The notes beneath the pieces were generated by a model. It worked only from the letters and a program-made list of their open reading frames with translations. It did not search any database and had not been told where the DNA came from. Positions 13,637 to 25,400 of a stretch of DNA of 64,000 nucleotides are shown piece by piece. Position 1 is the first letter of the stretch. The number at the start of each line of letters is the position of its first letter. The DNA comes from Toxotes chatareus (lineage: Eukaryota; Chordata; Actinopteri; Toxotidae). The position numbers and the translations under genes were made by a program. The DNA lies in contig CM028895.1 of NCBI GenBank assembly GCA_016801885.1, positions 6,100,001-6,164,000 on the forward strand, given 5' to 3'.

Positions 13637-14565
13637 GGATCAGATCAGATCAGAATCAGAAAAAACTTTATTAATTCCCGTAGGGAAATTTTTTGAAGTC
13701 ACACGAGATAGCAATGAATGCACTCGGGTGCGGAGTCTGTAACCGGGCTATTGCAGAGTGAATGACGTCACACGCGGTGTTTGGGTTTGCAGAGGGGGGA
13801 ACATAAACTGCCACCATGATAACATGAGAAAACTCCCTGGGCAGATAATATGGACGAAGTCCGACAGCACACAGTTCAACATCCGGGCCACAGATGCGCT
13901 CCTTCATGGTGATGTGAGCGGGGTTACACCACCGATTATTCACCAGAATGGCAAGCCCTCCTCCTTTGCGCTTACCGCAGTCTCTGTCGGCACGGACCGT
14001 GTGGAAGCCCCTGATGGTAGCGTTATCATCAGGAACATCCTGGTGCAGCCATGTCTCCGTGAAGCACATCACACTACACTCACGATACTCCCTCTGACTC
14101 TGGGCCAGCGCCATCAGCTCGTCCATCTTATTTGCGAGGGACCTCACGTTCCCCATGATGATAGAGGGGAGACACGGCTTAATACTTCTCCTTTGATGTT
14201 TCAGAGCCTCCCTCTTCCTCCGTAACTTTTTGTTTCCTCTGCATCCCCGGTGTGTCTTGCGCCAAATTTCAACAGGGATCTCCTCTTGCCTTGTCAGTGA
14301 AAAAGCCGGCGAGGTCTAACAGCTGATCCCTGGTGTAAACAATGCGGGCCGTGTGGTGTTGTTGCGTCGCTACGCCGAAAAAAAGTAACGCAACGGCAAA
14401 CAAAAGCCCCAAAAATCTCACAACCCACATGTCTCAGTGTGCTGAAAAGAAAGTAATCCAACGTATTAAAGAAAAATAACGAAAAGTGCCTCAAAGATAA
14501 GAAAAGTAGAATAAAAGTGAAAGAAAATCGGGAGCTGCCGTAACAGGCTGCACACGTAGTGACGC
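13637..14565 (-). mobile_element. Internally deleted CR1/L2-like LINE
   Basis: The 3' end lies at 13,637-13,690. On the minus strand it reads CTACGGGAATTAATAAAGT, then TTTTTTCTGATTCTGATC and short GATCT-type repeats, a terminal arrangement common in fish CR1/L2-group LINEs. The 5' part encodes the ORF start and an endonuclease domain. Reverse transcriptase is missing altogether. The 5' boundary is only approximate. TGGATCA occurs just outside both proposed ends (about 13,635 and 14,577) and could be a short target duplication, but this is weak. Confidence 0.75.
13671..14430 (-). pseudogene. LINE ORF2 remnant: AP-endonuclease domain, frameshifted and truncated
   Basis: The protein would nick target DNA to prime reverse transcription of the LINE. 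The first frame starts at ATG 14,430-14,428 and runs 53 codons to a TGA at 14,269, containing the phrase ARIVYTRDQLLDL. The homologous protein continues in another frame, open 14,315-13,671, so there is a frameshift near 14,285. This second part has a basic stretch, then MGNVRSLANKMDEL, the catalytic-Glu motif CFTETWL, RADRD...KRKGGGLAILV, and VYVPPSAN. These are in the order of an exonuclease-endonuclease-phosphatase domain. The expected GDFN motif reads CDFK, and translation then runs straight into the 3' tail (FPYGN, stop). The reverse transcriptase domain is therefore deleted and the copy cannot be active. Identity as a non-LTR endonuclease is confident; CR1/L2 assignment is from memory. 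Confidence 0.88.
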
Positions 14566-14696
14566 ATGCGCACTGGATGGATCAAGGATCACAGCGCAAG
14601 TTTGAACTATATCGATATATACGATATGGCCTAATTTCATATCCCATTTAAAAATATATCGATATATCTTTTATATCGATATATCGCCCAGCCCTA

Positions 14697-14704
14697 GTAT
14701 GTTG
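14697..14704. repeat. Right 8-bp target-site duplication of the hAT element
   Basis: GTATGTTG follows the right terminal inverted repeat directly and matches 13,299-13,306 base for base. Confidence 0.9.
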
Positions 14705-17700
14705 TCACCCATAAAAGCTTACTTTATGTGTCTCTGTGAAAGACGAGATAGCAAACCAACCAAATTAAAAATCAAATCATGAAGAAACTGACTTTAAAAA
14801 TATATTTGACTTGTTAAAAAAAAAAGTGGACATCCGACACTAATGAATGCCGTAAATCCTATCTCTTTTTGTACTGAAATAGAACAGGAAGGGTGTGAAA
14901 CGTTCAACCAAATCATTCTGTTCACACTCACAGGCCTGCTGACAGATGAATACTGCAACAAGAGAGAAAACAAAAGGTAAAGCGCAGCCAGAGATGATGT
15001 GTTTCTTTCATAATCCTCTGATTTACATTTCCCTGTTAACTGTCATATCTCTCTTATTCCCCATTGTGTGGGTGTAATAGATAATGGATGAATATTGTTT
15101 CAGCAGCATAAAATGTCCATAAAATTTATAATTCATTTTCTGTTAAAGTTACTTTGACAAGAACTCCAGAACTAAATTTCTTTCAAATATGAAACCGCAC
15201 AGACTACGATGCTGCCATGGACTCATACAACTGGGCCACTTTAATATTCCTCAGTACAATAATAAAATGACTGAATTGGCAATTCATGTTGTTCCAGGAG
15301 AGTTTTGTCAAGAGCAGCATGAAGAAAAAACAATTCTGTTCTTATAAATCACAGACACACACAACTAGATTTGTTGACAGCCATCGACTGAGGGTTTTTA
15401 TTACCCTCTACTTTAACACAAGTAAAAAAAAATAGAAATAAATAAATAGCTTGTGTCTTATCAATTGTATGCATTGTTGGCAAAATCAGTTTATTCCAAT
15501 GGAATTGGTTAAAGCAGGCAAATTTGTGTTGAACTTTGACCTGTAAAATTGTGCTGTTGACTTAAAGCAAAGCCGTCTTGACAGCGTCCAAAGCGGAGGA
15601 AGCTATTGTAGCATGCTGTGTTTCTCCATCCGCTTTTATTTAACCTCCTGTGTTGAGTAGTTACAGTACTTCACAAGAGAGGAATGGCTTGTTGACAGTT
15701 ATAAGATATGATGGTACAAAAATGCCCCAGGGGGGAGTAAATAGCCCAGTACAGAGAAAATAGAAACTCTGGGAGCTATTGTGACTGACTAGCGCTGGCA
15801 TGTGCCAGGCAGACTAGTGTGTTAGTGGATAGCTCGCCAGCTACAGTATTACACCAACTAACTTTGTGAGTAGTCACTATGTCACCAAGCTTCTCGAACC
15901 AAATATTTCACTAAGACCTGCGGATTAATGTCTCTGTGTCTTTCTGTGGTGTGACCACGTCTTTACTGTGAGTGGCAGCAAGCAACTTCAACTGTGGCAA
16001 AAAAAAAAAAAAAAAAAAAACAGGCAGACAGAGCATTTGTCCACATTAGATATCTCATATATACAGGGGTTTGAATTTTACCTGAACACATCAGTTAAAC
16101 TATATTTTCACTTAAACTTACAACCAATCTGTGTCCTAAAGAAGCTGGTAAATTATCAGCTTCACAGTCTGCTTCTTTTGTAGAGGGAGCCATTTAAGAA
16201 TTGGCACCAGGCTTCTGGCAGACAGTGCGTCTTCATAATTTGCCTCATCTTGTGCCTGTTTGGCATCTCTCTTCAAAGGAATTAAGAGGAGCAGGCTGGT
16301 TGGATGCATGGCGCCTGATACCTGGTTTCACCTGGCTCCAGGAACATTCAGCTGCAGCTAAACTTGAGGCTGCACAGCGGACGGGGGCACGAGCAACAGA
16401 CACAGTGGCCACAGGGGGCTGAGTCATTGGGGCTGAGGCAGTGCAGGGAGGTATGGCTGGTGTCACAGAAGCTATGATGGTAGAGAGGGGGCTCCATGTC
16501 TGTGATGATGGCGAGAGGAATGGGCAGAAATGCTAAAAATAGTGATTGTACCCTAGGCAGTGTAGACAGGCAAAAGTCATGGTGAAAGTCATGGGGACTA
16601 GATCAGTAAGAACAGGCACTGAACTAAAAATGTTCACAGCAGGCATGAACTCATTGATGGTGGCAACAGGAGACAAGGCCGTGATGGTGTTGGCAGGCGG
16701 GGAGGCCTCGGCAGCTGAAGGTAAATTACAGCTGGTGTCTCTCAGGTTGAAAAAAATTTTTTAAAAAAAGGCCCAAGGAGAGAATCTGTAGAAACTTCAG
16801 AGCTGTTGTCTTGTTACAGCTGCCATGATCACCTGAAAAAAAAAAAAGAAGCCACTTTCTTCTTCTCTCTCCTTTTAATACCAGCCCTTCAGGAGTCAGT
16901 AGATTTTTCCCACTTATATTTGTGACTCACGAGGAAGGATTATCATCTGCGGTGTGCTTCACATCAATGGCACCCTGTCCTTGATCACGCTTAGACTGTC
17001 TGACTAAGCCCTTGAAGAGCTTTTGAATACACCTGGTGTTAAGTCTAAGAATATGGATGAGCAGCCTTTACAAGTTGATGGCCCTCCCACCCCAATCCAC
17101 CATCCCTTTTGTATTTTTCCTAACAAATTAGCCATTCTTACTACATATACTGCAGCAAATGTCAATTTTAGCGTGCTAGCAAGCCACTTTTTATCATTTG
17201 GGATGTTATCCAGATGGATTGCTTCTATGTGGTGCTTTCAAACTATATTCAGTGCTGATAAACACTGACTGGTGACTGTCCAGGCTCTCTTTTGCTTCTC
17301 CTTTTGCTCCCAACGGATGGATTTTCAGTGCATGGTCAAAACAGAGTATGAATAACACTTTCATTCTGCCAGAATGGTTCGTATTCCATATTTTTTAACC
17401 TTCTGTGCCAGCGTAATGTTTGCCAGTGCAAGTTTCTTAAAGCCAAAGCTTTTTTTTCTCCTTCAAGTTTTAATTTCATTGCCAGGCTGCTGTTGTTTAA
17501 TGCCAAATTTGCCGTGCCAGAATACTAAAGTCACTGTTTTGGCTTTCTAAATTGTATAATTTAAAATGTTACTGTAAAAGACCAGCAAGGGGGAAAAAAA
17601 CGTCTAAATTACTGATGCAGCTTAGCATTAACATAAGATGAATTCACAGACTGCAAACTTCATCTAGGCTTCTGTCAGAATATTATGTTTTTTTGTTGCT

Positions 17701-19074
17701 TATATGCACACGTGATCCACTGCGGTTACAGAAGTCACAGAGAGAAGACTGTTAAGTGTTTAAACTCTTGTTAATGTACATTGTCATGACAGTACAAGGC
17801 AATTACACTTGACATTTTGACACCACACATCCTCAGAGGTGCAGCCTCCATCTGATCTGAATTACTGCCACTTTGCACATACTGTCCCTTGGTATATGTG
17901 TGATCTCTAATTAGTTGAGGCAATTTCCTTGTCTGGATAACATTAACATCCCTGCATCAACATTAAATGACTTGACAATCCATCTAGTCCCTGACTGCAT
18001 GGCATTTCCATAAACCTATTTATCAAAAGTGATTTCTCCTTTTGAAAAGTGTGAAGATTCTCATCAAGTCACAGGCTCGAACGGCTTTTGTTTGAGGAAT
18101 TTTATGCTATAATCTGCAGATAGTCCCAATAGGAGCCATATAAACAACACACCTACGTCGGAGTACGGAGGAGGAGTAGAGTCGCTAAAAGGGAAATCAA
18201 ATGCAGAAGCCTTCACTTATATCAAATGACTTGTTTGCAAAACTTGGAGTAAATAGAGACAAACAGCTGCTCGTGTACTGAGAAAATTAATTCACCCATG
18301 CTGTCTGAAGCTTTTTCCTCCAATGTCATCATTTGTGATTTTAACATTTTTAAAATCATTTTATTTACCCCAGCTTAAATGATGGATAGACACTGTCACT
18401 GGTCTACTTATCAACACATGTACACGCACACACATATACACATTCACCCCTGACTCCACTCCAAAGTAATTTACAACTGGGATGGCCGCCATGTCTGAAA
18501 TAGCCTGGTGGTTCGTTTGGAAGAGAAACAGCATACATACAGTAGCTGCAGCCAGAGGCTACTTGTCTGTCAGTGGTGAGCAAAACAAAGCAAATAATCT
18601 CTATTAATCATTTACAGCTTTTTCTCATCAATTATTTCTACATTCTGTCAAATAACACGCGTAAACATGAAGGTGCTGTTTCAACAACGGACTCAGCACA
18701 GTTGCACATCCCTGTGAGCTTTGACGGGCCACCCCTCTCGCTGTGAGTATCAGTGTTAGCTAATCCACCCAGAGGGGGTATTTATGTCCCTCTGTGAAAC
18801 ATATTTCCGCTGGCTACAATCCTGCTGAACCATTTCTTACATATTCTCCGTCCTGCCAGCCTTCCATCTATCCTTCTTTCTTCCACTGGAATCACAAACG
18901 CGAAGCCTGTTCTATCCACGGGTGGGGGGGGATTACAGAGGGTTTTTTTGCAGAGGAGAAATGTCTAATGCACTCATGTACCTTGCTTTGGCATTCTGAC
19001 TGAAGCCTTTGTGTGTGTGAGTGTGTCTTTGCGTGACATCTCAGAAATCTCCTTGTTTCTCCAAATAGCCCAGC
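14705..19074. other. Non-coding stretch, no gene seen
   Basis: No recognisable exon. A 22-base A run lies at 15,999-16,020. The patch 16,201-16,760 is richer in G and has longer open frames with A/G/T/M-rich translations on the plus strand. It looks like decayed repeat or decayed coding DNA, but I could not identify it. Segments around 17,760-18,130 have a mixed, non-repetitive composition that could include conserved non-coding elements. That is an impression only. Confidence 0.5.
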
Positions 19075-19122
19075 AGAGCTGTACTGTACATTAACTGACA
19101 AATTGTCAGTTAATGTAGCTCG
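19075..19122. repeat. Strong hairpin: 15-bp perfect inverted repeat
   Basis: TACATTAACTGACAA (19,087-19,101) is followed after one base by its exact complement (19,103-19,117). Outside these arms, GAGCT on the left and AGCTC on the right extend the pairing. The left side carries a 6-base extra GTACTG. The arms are far from perfectly AT and are not part of any repeat I recognise. Confidence 0.9.
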
Positions 19123-22100
19123 TCCTTGTTGCAGGGATGCCTTCAGAGATCCCATGCTGCTCTGAAAATCTTCTGTGTGGACTCTCGGCTGTTTTACACC
19201 CTCTCATCTCACCGCTGGGGTTTTCCAGAGCCCTTGTAGTACCCATCACAACGACTGTACCCCACCTTTAGAGCCTCTTTGGTGACAGAATCAGGACAGC
19301 TCCACCGTCAGCAGCATCAAAGCCACAGTGAGACGGAGATGGATTAATAAGTAAAGAAAAGTGTGACAGAACAAGAAAGGCACCCAGATCACACAAAGGC
19401 GGTAAAGTCACCAGGGACCTCTAAAGGAGAAGAAGTTTTCAAAGCTGTTTATTTTGTTGTACTCGCTCAAAGAGTTCCTATGCATGAGCATCTACCATCC
19501 CAGGAACAGCAGGAGCAGAGGAGGAGGGGAGACGGACTGCCGCTACTGAAGCTGCCATACAGAAGTTTGAAGAGGAAAAGTAGGCATGTGCTTACACTCG
19601 CATTCACCCAGCATGCCGCTGTTCATTATTCCACCAATCTGTCAGCCCCCACTGCTGAATCATCACGGTGGCACAGAAGGAGGGCGTCCAAGCCCTTTAC
19701 AGTATGTTTTGATATTTGAGGACATGAATGGCTCATTGATTGTAAGAGGGTATTTGAACAACACGCACTGATATGCATGGGAAAAAGACTTGAAGTGAGT
19801 AGGGATGAAGCTTTGTGCCTTGAAATGATACATGACACTTTGGATTTGAATTTTTTTCTCATGTTTCGCCCTTTTTCTTCTTCAGCACTTGTTCTGTTTC
19901 CTAATTCTCTTCCTCTCCGTCCGTTGCTCTTCCTATAATTTCTCCTATCAGCCTGCTCAGTTTAACACTGTCTACCGTTCCATATGTGTCATAACTGCAA
20001 TAGCAATTCTTTTCTCAGCATTTGAGGCTACATCCTGTGGCTTAGGCCCTACTCCTATCACAGTAGAATGCAGCCGCAAGCTCCGACACCTCTATTTCCC
20101 CTGCAGTCAATCACACTGAAGTTCAACTCTATTAGAGGGATATGGTTTTTTTTTTTTTTTTTCATTTTTTGGTATCAAAAATGTGCTGCTTGTGGTTTTA
20201 TGTGGGTTTATCAGATGCTTAGAAGTTTATGAGGCATCACTGTTTATCAGCTGCTATCTGCTGTTTAAGTATAATCTTTATGATACCCAAAAAACAGCTG
20301 TGAAATTTACAGAGCGGCAGTAAGGTCACCCTGCTGATGGGCTGTGGCAATCAAAGCCTTAACCCACCCAGCCACTCATGTCACAACAACCCTACACCTA
20401 TCACGGTTTATTACCAAAGGCACAAACATAAACAAGCACATGAACGTACACAATCACCCGCTGATGCTCAGGCGTTCATATGCTGTTATGGGCTGGGATC
20501 GTAACCAAAGCACACAGACACCTCCCTCCCACACTTAGCTTTCCATGATCTTGTTTGACCCAGGAGTGAGGGAGAGGCGTAATGAAGCTAGCTCTGCTCG
20601 CTTTCTAATCTGGTCTGACAGGTCCTGACTCCAAGAGTATGATTAATGTGAACTGCAGCTGCAGCCGGACGCATTTAATGTCATCTGCAATATCACCCCG
20701 CTCCAACAAATGAGGGCCCAAATGTCGTAAATTCCTGTGGCGCGCTGTCCATATCCATTAGCAAACAATTTATTGCAGACGTGAGAATTTTGTTGTTATT
20801 TTCTTATTCCGTGCCCCCGAATCCATCAGTCAGTCAGCCCCTGAGCCCTGGAGTGCCTCAGAAAGTCAAAGAGTGATCGCCGGTATCCAGCTGCCATGAA
20901 TCATTCCTCTAGTATTCACTCATTAACCAGGTGGCACTTTAAATTTGGCTTTTCATAGGATCGGTGTGGTTTTCCCTTGAGGAAGCAGCAGGGGAGCAAC
21001 CTGAGCATATGGGCTTTAAGCATTCATACCACAGTTGACGAGTTTGGGGGCTGGAGTCGGTTAACTTGGGCGCCCACGAGTAAATCAAGTGTCTGTGACT
21101 CGGATTGGTCAGGAGCAACTTGTAATGAGAAGGGAAATGCCACTGGTCAAAGCAGGGATTAATTCAAGGATGCAGCAGTCAGAACATCTGTACCTGTCCC
21201 AGGATTCATGAGATTCATCTGGTATCATTAGAAAGTCAACACAAGCATAAAGGAGCAATTCCCAAAGGTACATTTTAATTTGAGAGGAAAACTTTCCTGT
21301 CTTACTCACCTGTGGCTGACCTTGGCACTCAATCTTCTAGTGTTTTGTTTACTTGTTTGCTGTTTCTTTTTCTGAAATCCCGCCCCATGATCCCATCTTG
21401 ATTATGTTACACTCACCTCCTTGATGTGTTCTGAAGAGTGTGAAACGTTGCTTTTCATTTCGAGTTCTTGACATTTAGTGGTTGACTCAGCAGAGCTCTG
21501 AAAGTTGGAGTAAACAAAGGGGTTTCAGGCTGAAATGGATAAAGTGGCACAAATTACAGCCGAATCACTGTTGATGTTTCACTGCAATGCCCTCAATGTG
21601 GCCGGCCAGCGCACCTCACGTAGACACTGCTTGTAAACAGCCCCCCTGCCCCCCCTGCCCCCCCAGCCCCCACCCGCCAACTCAGCCTTAAAATATTTTC
21701 TCATTCACTGCACGTTCAATGGTAGCATGCGTCTTAATCCGAAGAGACGGTTCCATCTCAGCCTGCTCCTGATGGGAAGGTTTCCCATTCATCGCTCCCC
21801 ACATACACCTTCAATGAAGAGGGAAGCTCCCAGAAATAGAAATGAAAGAAGATGATTTCAGTGGCTGAATCATAGATTTAGTGGGAACAACTTGAGAGAA
21901 GTAGAAAAGGAAGAGTGGAATAAAGAGCAGGGACTGAGCCGAAATGAGAAGACGTGCAGACAGAAAAATAGCTACCGTGCTTCGCTCCGTGGTGCATTAA
22001 CTTCCTCGCGTTGGAGGTATTACCGCTGTCACTGTCTGTCTGGCTAAAACCACGAGGAAGCAGTCTTTCAATATTTGCAGCGAGGTGCACACAATGTTGC

Positions 22101-22483
22101 GTCATGACAAATGGACCGGTTAAATAATCCACTCCCTCTATGTCATCTTGTTTAAAAAGCAATCAGTCTGCTTCCCTGTTTTAAAAGACAAACCCCGAGG
22201 GAGCATCCGGAATTTGAGAGACAAATGAGGTTCAAATCGGAAATGAAATAGTCTAGAGCAAAGTAATGAGTGGATCCTGCTTTCCTGGTGAGCTTTATGC
22301 TCCTGACAAATTACTGGTAGACTTAATATCAAGTGCTGATAGACTGTGAGGTAGTAAAAAAAACCTTGTGCAGACTGAAGACCTGTAGGCTCTTTTCAGT
22401 TTTTCTCTATTGTATCCTGGAATGAAAACAAATAAGGGAGGCTAACAAAGGCCTTGATTTAAATGTCATTGCGCCACGTTTTT
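19123..22483. other. Non-coding stretch, no gene seen
   Basis: No gene was recognised. A T run lies at about 20,146-20,162. Position 20,640-20,800 is a non-repetitive segment with mixed composition containing GCGCTGTCCAT (20,742-20,752), which equals half of a REST/NRSF site; the other half is absent. The minus-strand frame at 21,878-22,162 is open for 94 codons but has no domain I know. The C-rich tract at 21,640-21,678 is listed separately. Confidence 0.5.
21640..21678 (-). other. G-quadruplex-type tract on the minus strand
   Basis: The plus strand reads as repeated runs of five to seven C separated by TG or AG. The minus strand therefore has at least four long G runs with 1-2 base loops, satisfying the classical quadruplex pattern. 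No exon is visible next to it. Confidence 0.7.
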
Positions 22484-22497
22484 GTTGCCATGGAAAC
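22484..22497. promoter_or_regulatory. Candidate RFX X-box
   Basis: GTTGCCATGGAAAC matches the near-palindromic RFX transcription-factor consensus (GTTGCCATGGCAAC) at 13 of 14 positions. It stands in non-repetitive DNA just after CATTGCGCCACG. One isolated site is suggestive, not proof of a regulatory element. Confidence 0.35.
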
Positions 22498-25400
22498 ATA
22501 TCAGTCAGACTTTGTTTATGTCATGGCTTGTTGATTGTTTCAAGCAGGCTTAAATAGGCTACTGAGGCTGTATGAGTGTGAGTATTACTGGTGTATTTGT
22601 CCTGTCCTAATAGGCAGCCTCAGCAGGGCTTTTGGTTAAATGAAGGGACACTGTGTTTAGTTAAGGGTGGAAAAAGGGAAAAATAATAATAACAACAGCT
22701 ACTCACCTTTTCCCTACCAGTGGGGTGACAGAGCAGCGAGATGTGTGGTTTTTGTCCTCAGGCTGCCAGAAATGTCAGCAACACACACCGGTGGTCACCG
22801 ACGGAGGTGGCAGGAGGGAGGAGGACAGAATGCTGATGAGGAAGCTGGAAAGAGCACAAGATCTGAGGCGCTGCGCGGGCAAAGACTTCGCCTGCTGCAC
22901 ACGCATACCCCCAGAGGCACATGTGTAAACAGACGCAGGCGGCTGAATGCACACACATGCGCGGACACAAATAGTCACACTCTGGGTTCAAAGGAGATAA
23001 AATACGCGCACAACATGCCCGTGTACAAATGCATACAGTTGCCTCAGTCTGACCTCTGAGGCTCCAGTAGCTGAGAACTGCCTGTCACTGAGTTATTGTA
23101 GAGAGCAGCGGGAGCAGGCGGAGCTTTCTGAGGGAGCTGGCCTTTTCGCTGCACCTCTGACCTTTTTTGTGGATCACCTGTTCGGCTCAGCTACATCTCC
23201 AGGGAGTGTACACTCTGGCAAACTGCTCACGATCACTTGTTAGTCTGCTCAGGGAACACACTGGATTGCTGATTCAGTACATATACTGTATTGCTTATGA
23301 AGAATAGATTAATCCAATAAGACAGCTCCAGGATACAAGGACTACTAGCACCATCTCAAATTCGATTACACCTCCAGGGATACCTCAGACAGAGTAAATG
23401 CTCCACAGTATTCACATGCTCAGTATTTTTAAGCTGTGAAACCCCAGTGACCTGCAGGTTGGTCGGTCATTACAAAATCATGCAGTGAGGTCAGTTTTTT
23501 AAACTTGTAAAACTTTTTCTTTAAAATTCTGCCTGGGATCACAAAGTTTCCGAAGATACCTACTATGCAGCGGTGTAAAGAATAATCAGTACGAGTCAAA
23601 GATTCAGCCAGACAGTCAATTCAGACAGTCTTCCTGTAAAAACTGAGTACACAGGTCATCTGTGCAAGCAGTTTGTTACGACCTGTGGTTAGTTGAAGTT
23701 GTTGTGCCTAAACCTAACCACACCGTGACTGTTCAATAAGCTGAACCACATGATGATGATGATGGTCCGGTACACTGCTGCCCTACGGCTGCTGTTTCAG
23801 AATATGCCCACATGGGTTGTACCAGAGCGTAGGCACAAATGACCCCTATGGTCTTTAAGGCTGGAGGAATTTTTTTCTTTGTGAAGACGTCCGAGACCTT
23901 GTAAAATCAATAATAATCCCTGATGAGCTTCACCTCTGCTCAAGGTCCCACAACTAAAACTACACTTTTTGCAAGATAAATAAACGAAAACCCAATTTGG
24001 AGTGGCTTCGCTACATCCCAGCATATCACAGCGTTTCTGTCAGCCTCACCGCACGGGCTGTCGCTGCCTCTTTGAGCTGTCCGTGTCCCTCTCGCCTGTC
24101 TTTCTCACACCTCACTCCCATCTCCTTTTCTGGTAATAGATGCTGAGACCTATTGATTTTTATCCCAGCTCCTTCTCACTGGGCTCAGGCTGTCTCTTTC
24201 ACTTATGCTGTGAGCAGCGCAGAGGTTTTTTCAGGTCAGCGAAGGAGGATCAATTACGCTGCCTATTGGATTTTAATTTAAAAAATTTAATTCACGGGGT
24301 GCAGCTGACATTGAAACGCTTCCTCTACATCCACTGGAAGGAGTTTCGGGGTTTTGTTGTGTGGTCTTGTATCAGTGCCCCTGCTGAGGTACTTCAAGGA
24401 CTAGCTCCGTACTAAATGATAGGACAGTTTGGAAATAACAGACCATTTGTCCCTTAAGCACCTCATAAAAAGCCTCTAATGCTGTTTTCTCCCCATTAAT
24501 CCAAAAGTAGTTTTAAATCACCACAAATTGACACCCTTGAGCAGAAAGGTCCTAGTTGCTCTTTAGAAAACGATGCCTCTCCTCCTTTCCTCACTGCGTG
24601 TGGTAATGAGGGGAAATTGAGCAAAATGTGTTTTTAATTAAAAAACAATAAAGCGGCCATATTTCATGCGTGAAATGCACTCTGAGATTAACCAAAGATG
24701 CAACTGAGAGTGGGCAAGTCAACAAAGTCACAGATGAAGCAAGAAACAAAGGGAGCAGTGTGCCCAGACATTAATCAGGCTTTCAAGGGGTGTCCAGATA
24801 ATAATCAGAGACGACACACATCATGCTAGTGTGTAGTATCTAATTACTTGACAATCTCTGACTCTTGGACCCCGAGAGGCAAATTGGATGAGAGCAGCAC
24901 GAGTGCAGCCGCCCCGCTGCCTGACGCCTCTGGGCTCTGTGTTTGAACAGTATGATTTTTCTGGTGCGCTGCAACTCAGTGATCATTACTCAGAATGAGA
25001 ACAGATACTGTAGGCTGGCCAGGGACTATTGACAGGGGTTATTTTTACTGTGCCGTTTGGCTTGAGGGAAGGGATAATGATTATAACACGTGTATTATTC
25101 TAAAAGGTTTTTCTTGTTGCCCTCTGCCCTTCATGCACAGTGGATCAGTGGCTGTTGTAAGGCTGTCCAATTTTCCCCAGTTACTCAAAAAAACATTTAC
25201 ACTACAGTGGCCAATCAGTTAGACCGTAGACCTACATGTGACTGCAACTCAAATATTGGATTTTAATTTATTCTGAGGATAAAGAGAGCAAAACTTAATT
25301 AATACAATCTTTTTTTTTTTTTTTTTTTTACAACTGTTCCTGCACGAAATATGGTTACAAAGTGGAGTTGTATTATTACACATATATAAAAAAGGCATGT

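Larger units (their letters stand above)
13307..14696. mobile_element. hAT-type DNA transposon carrying a nested LINE
   Basis: The 1,390-bp element is bounded by 16-bp perfect inverted repeats, TAGGGCTGGGCGATAT at 13,307-13,322 and its complement at 14,681-14,696. Exact 8-bp target duplications lie outside them. The subterminal 80-100 bp on both sides are rich in ATATCGATAT words. No hAT transposase frame is present, so the element is non-autonomous. Most of the interior (about 13,637 to about 14,560) is a minus-strand LINE. The true hAT sequence is about 330 bp on the left and 100-150 bp on the right. The intact duplication shows that these ends mobilised as one unit or that the LINE inserted afterwards; the sequence alone does not decide which. 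Confidence 0.9.

Noticed and set aside
20742..20752. GCGCTGTCCAT as a REST site
   Set aside because: Equals one half-site only; the other half is absent at the expected spacing.
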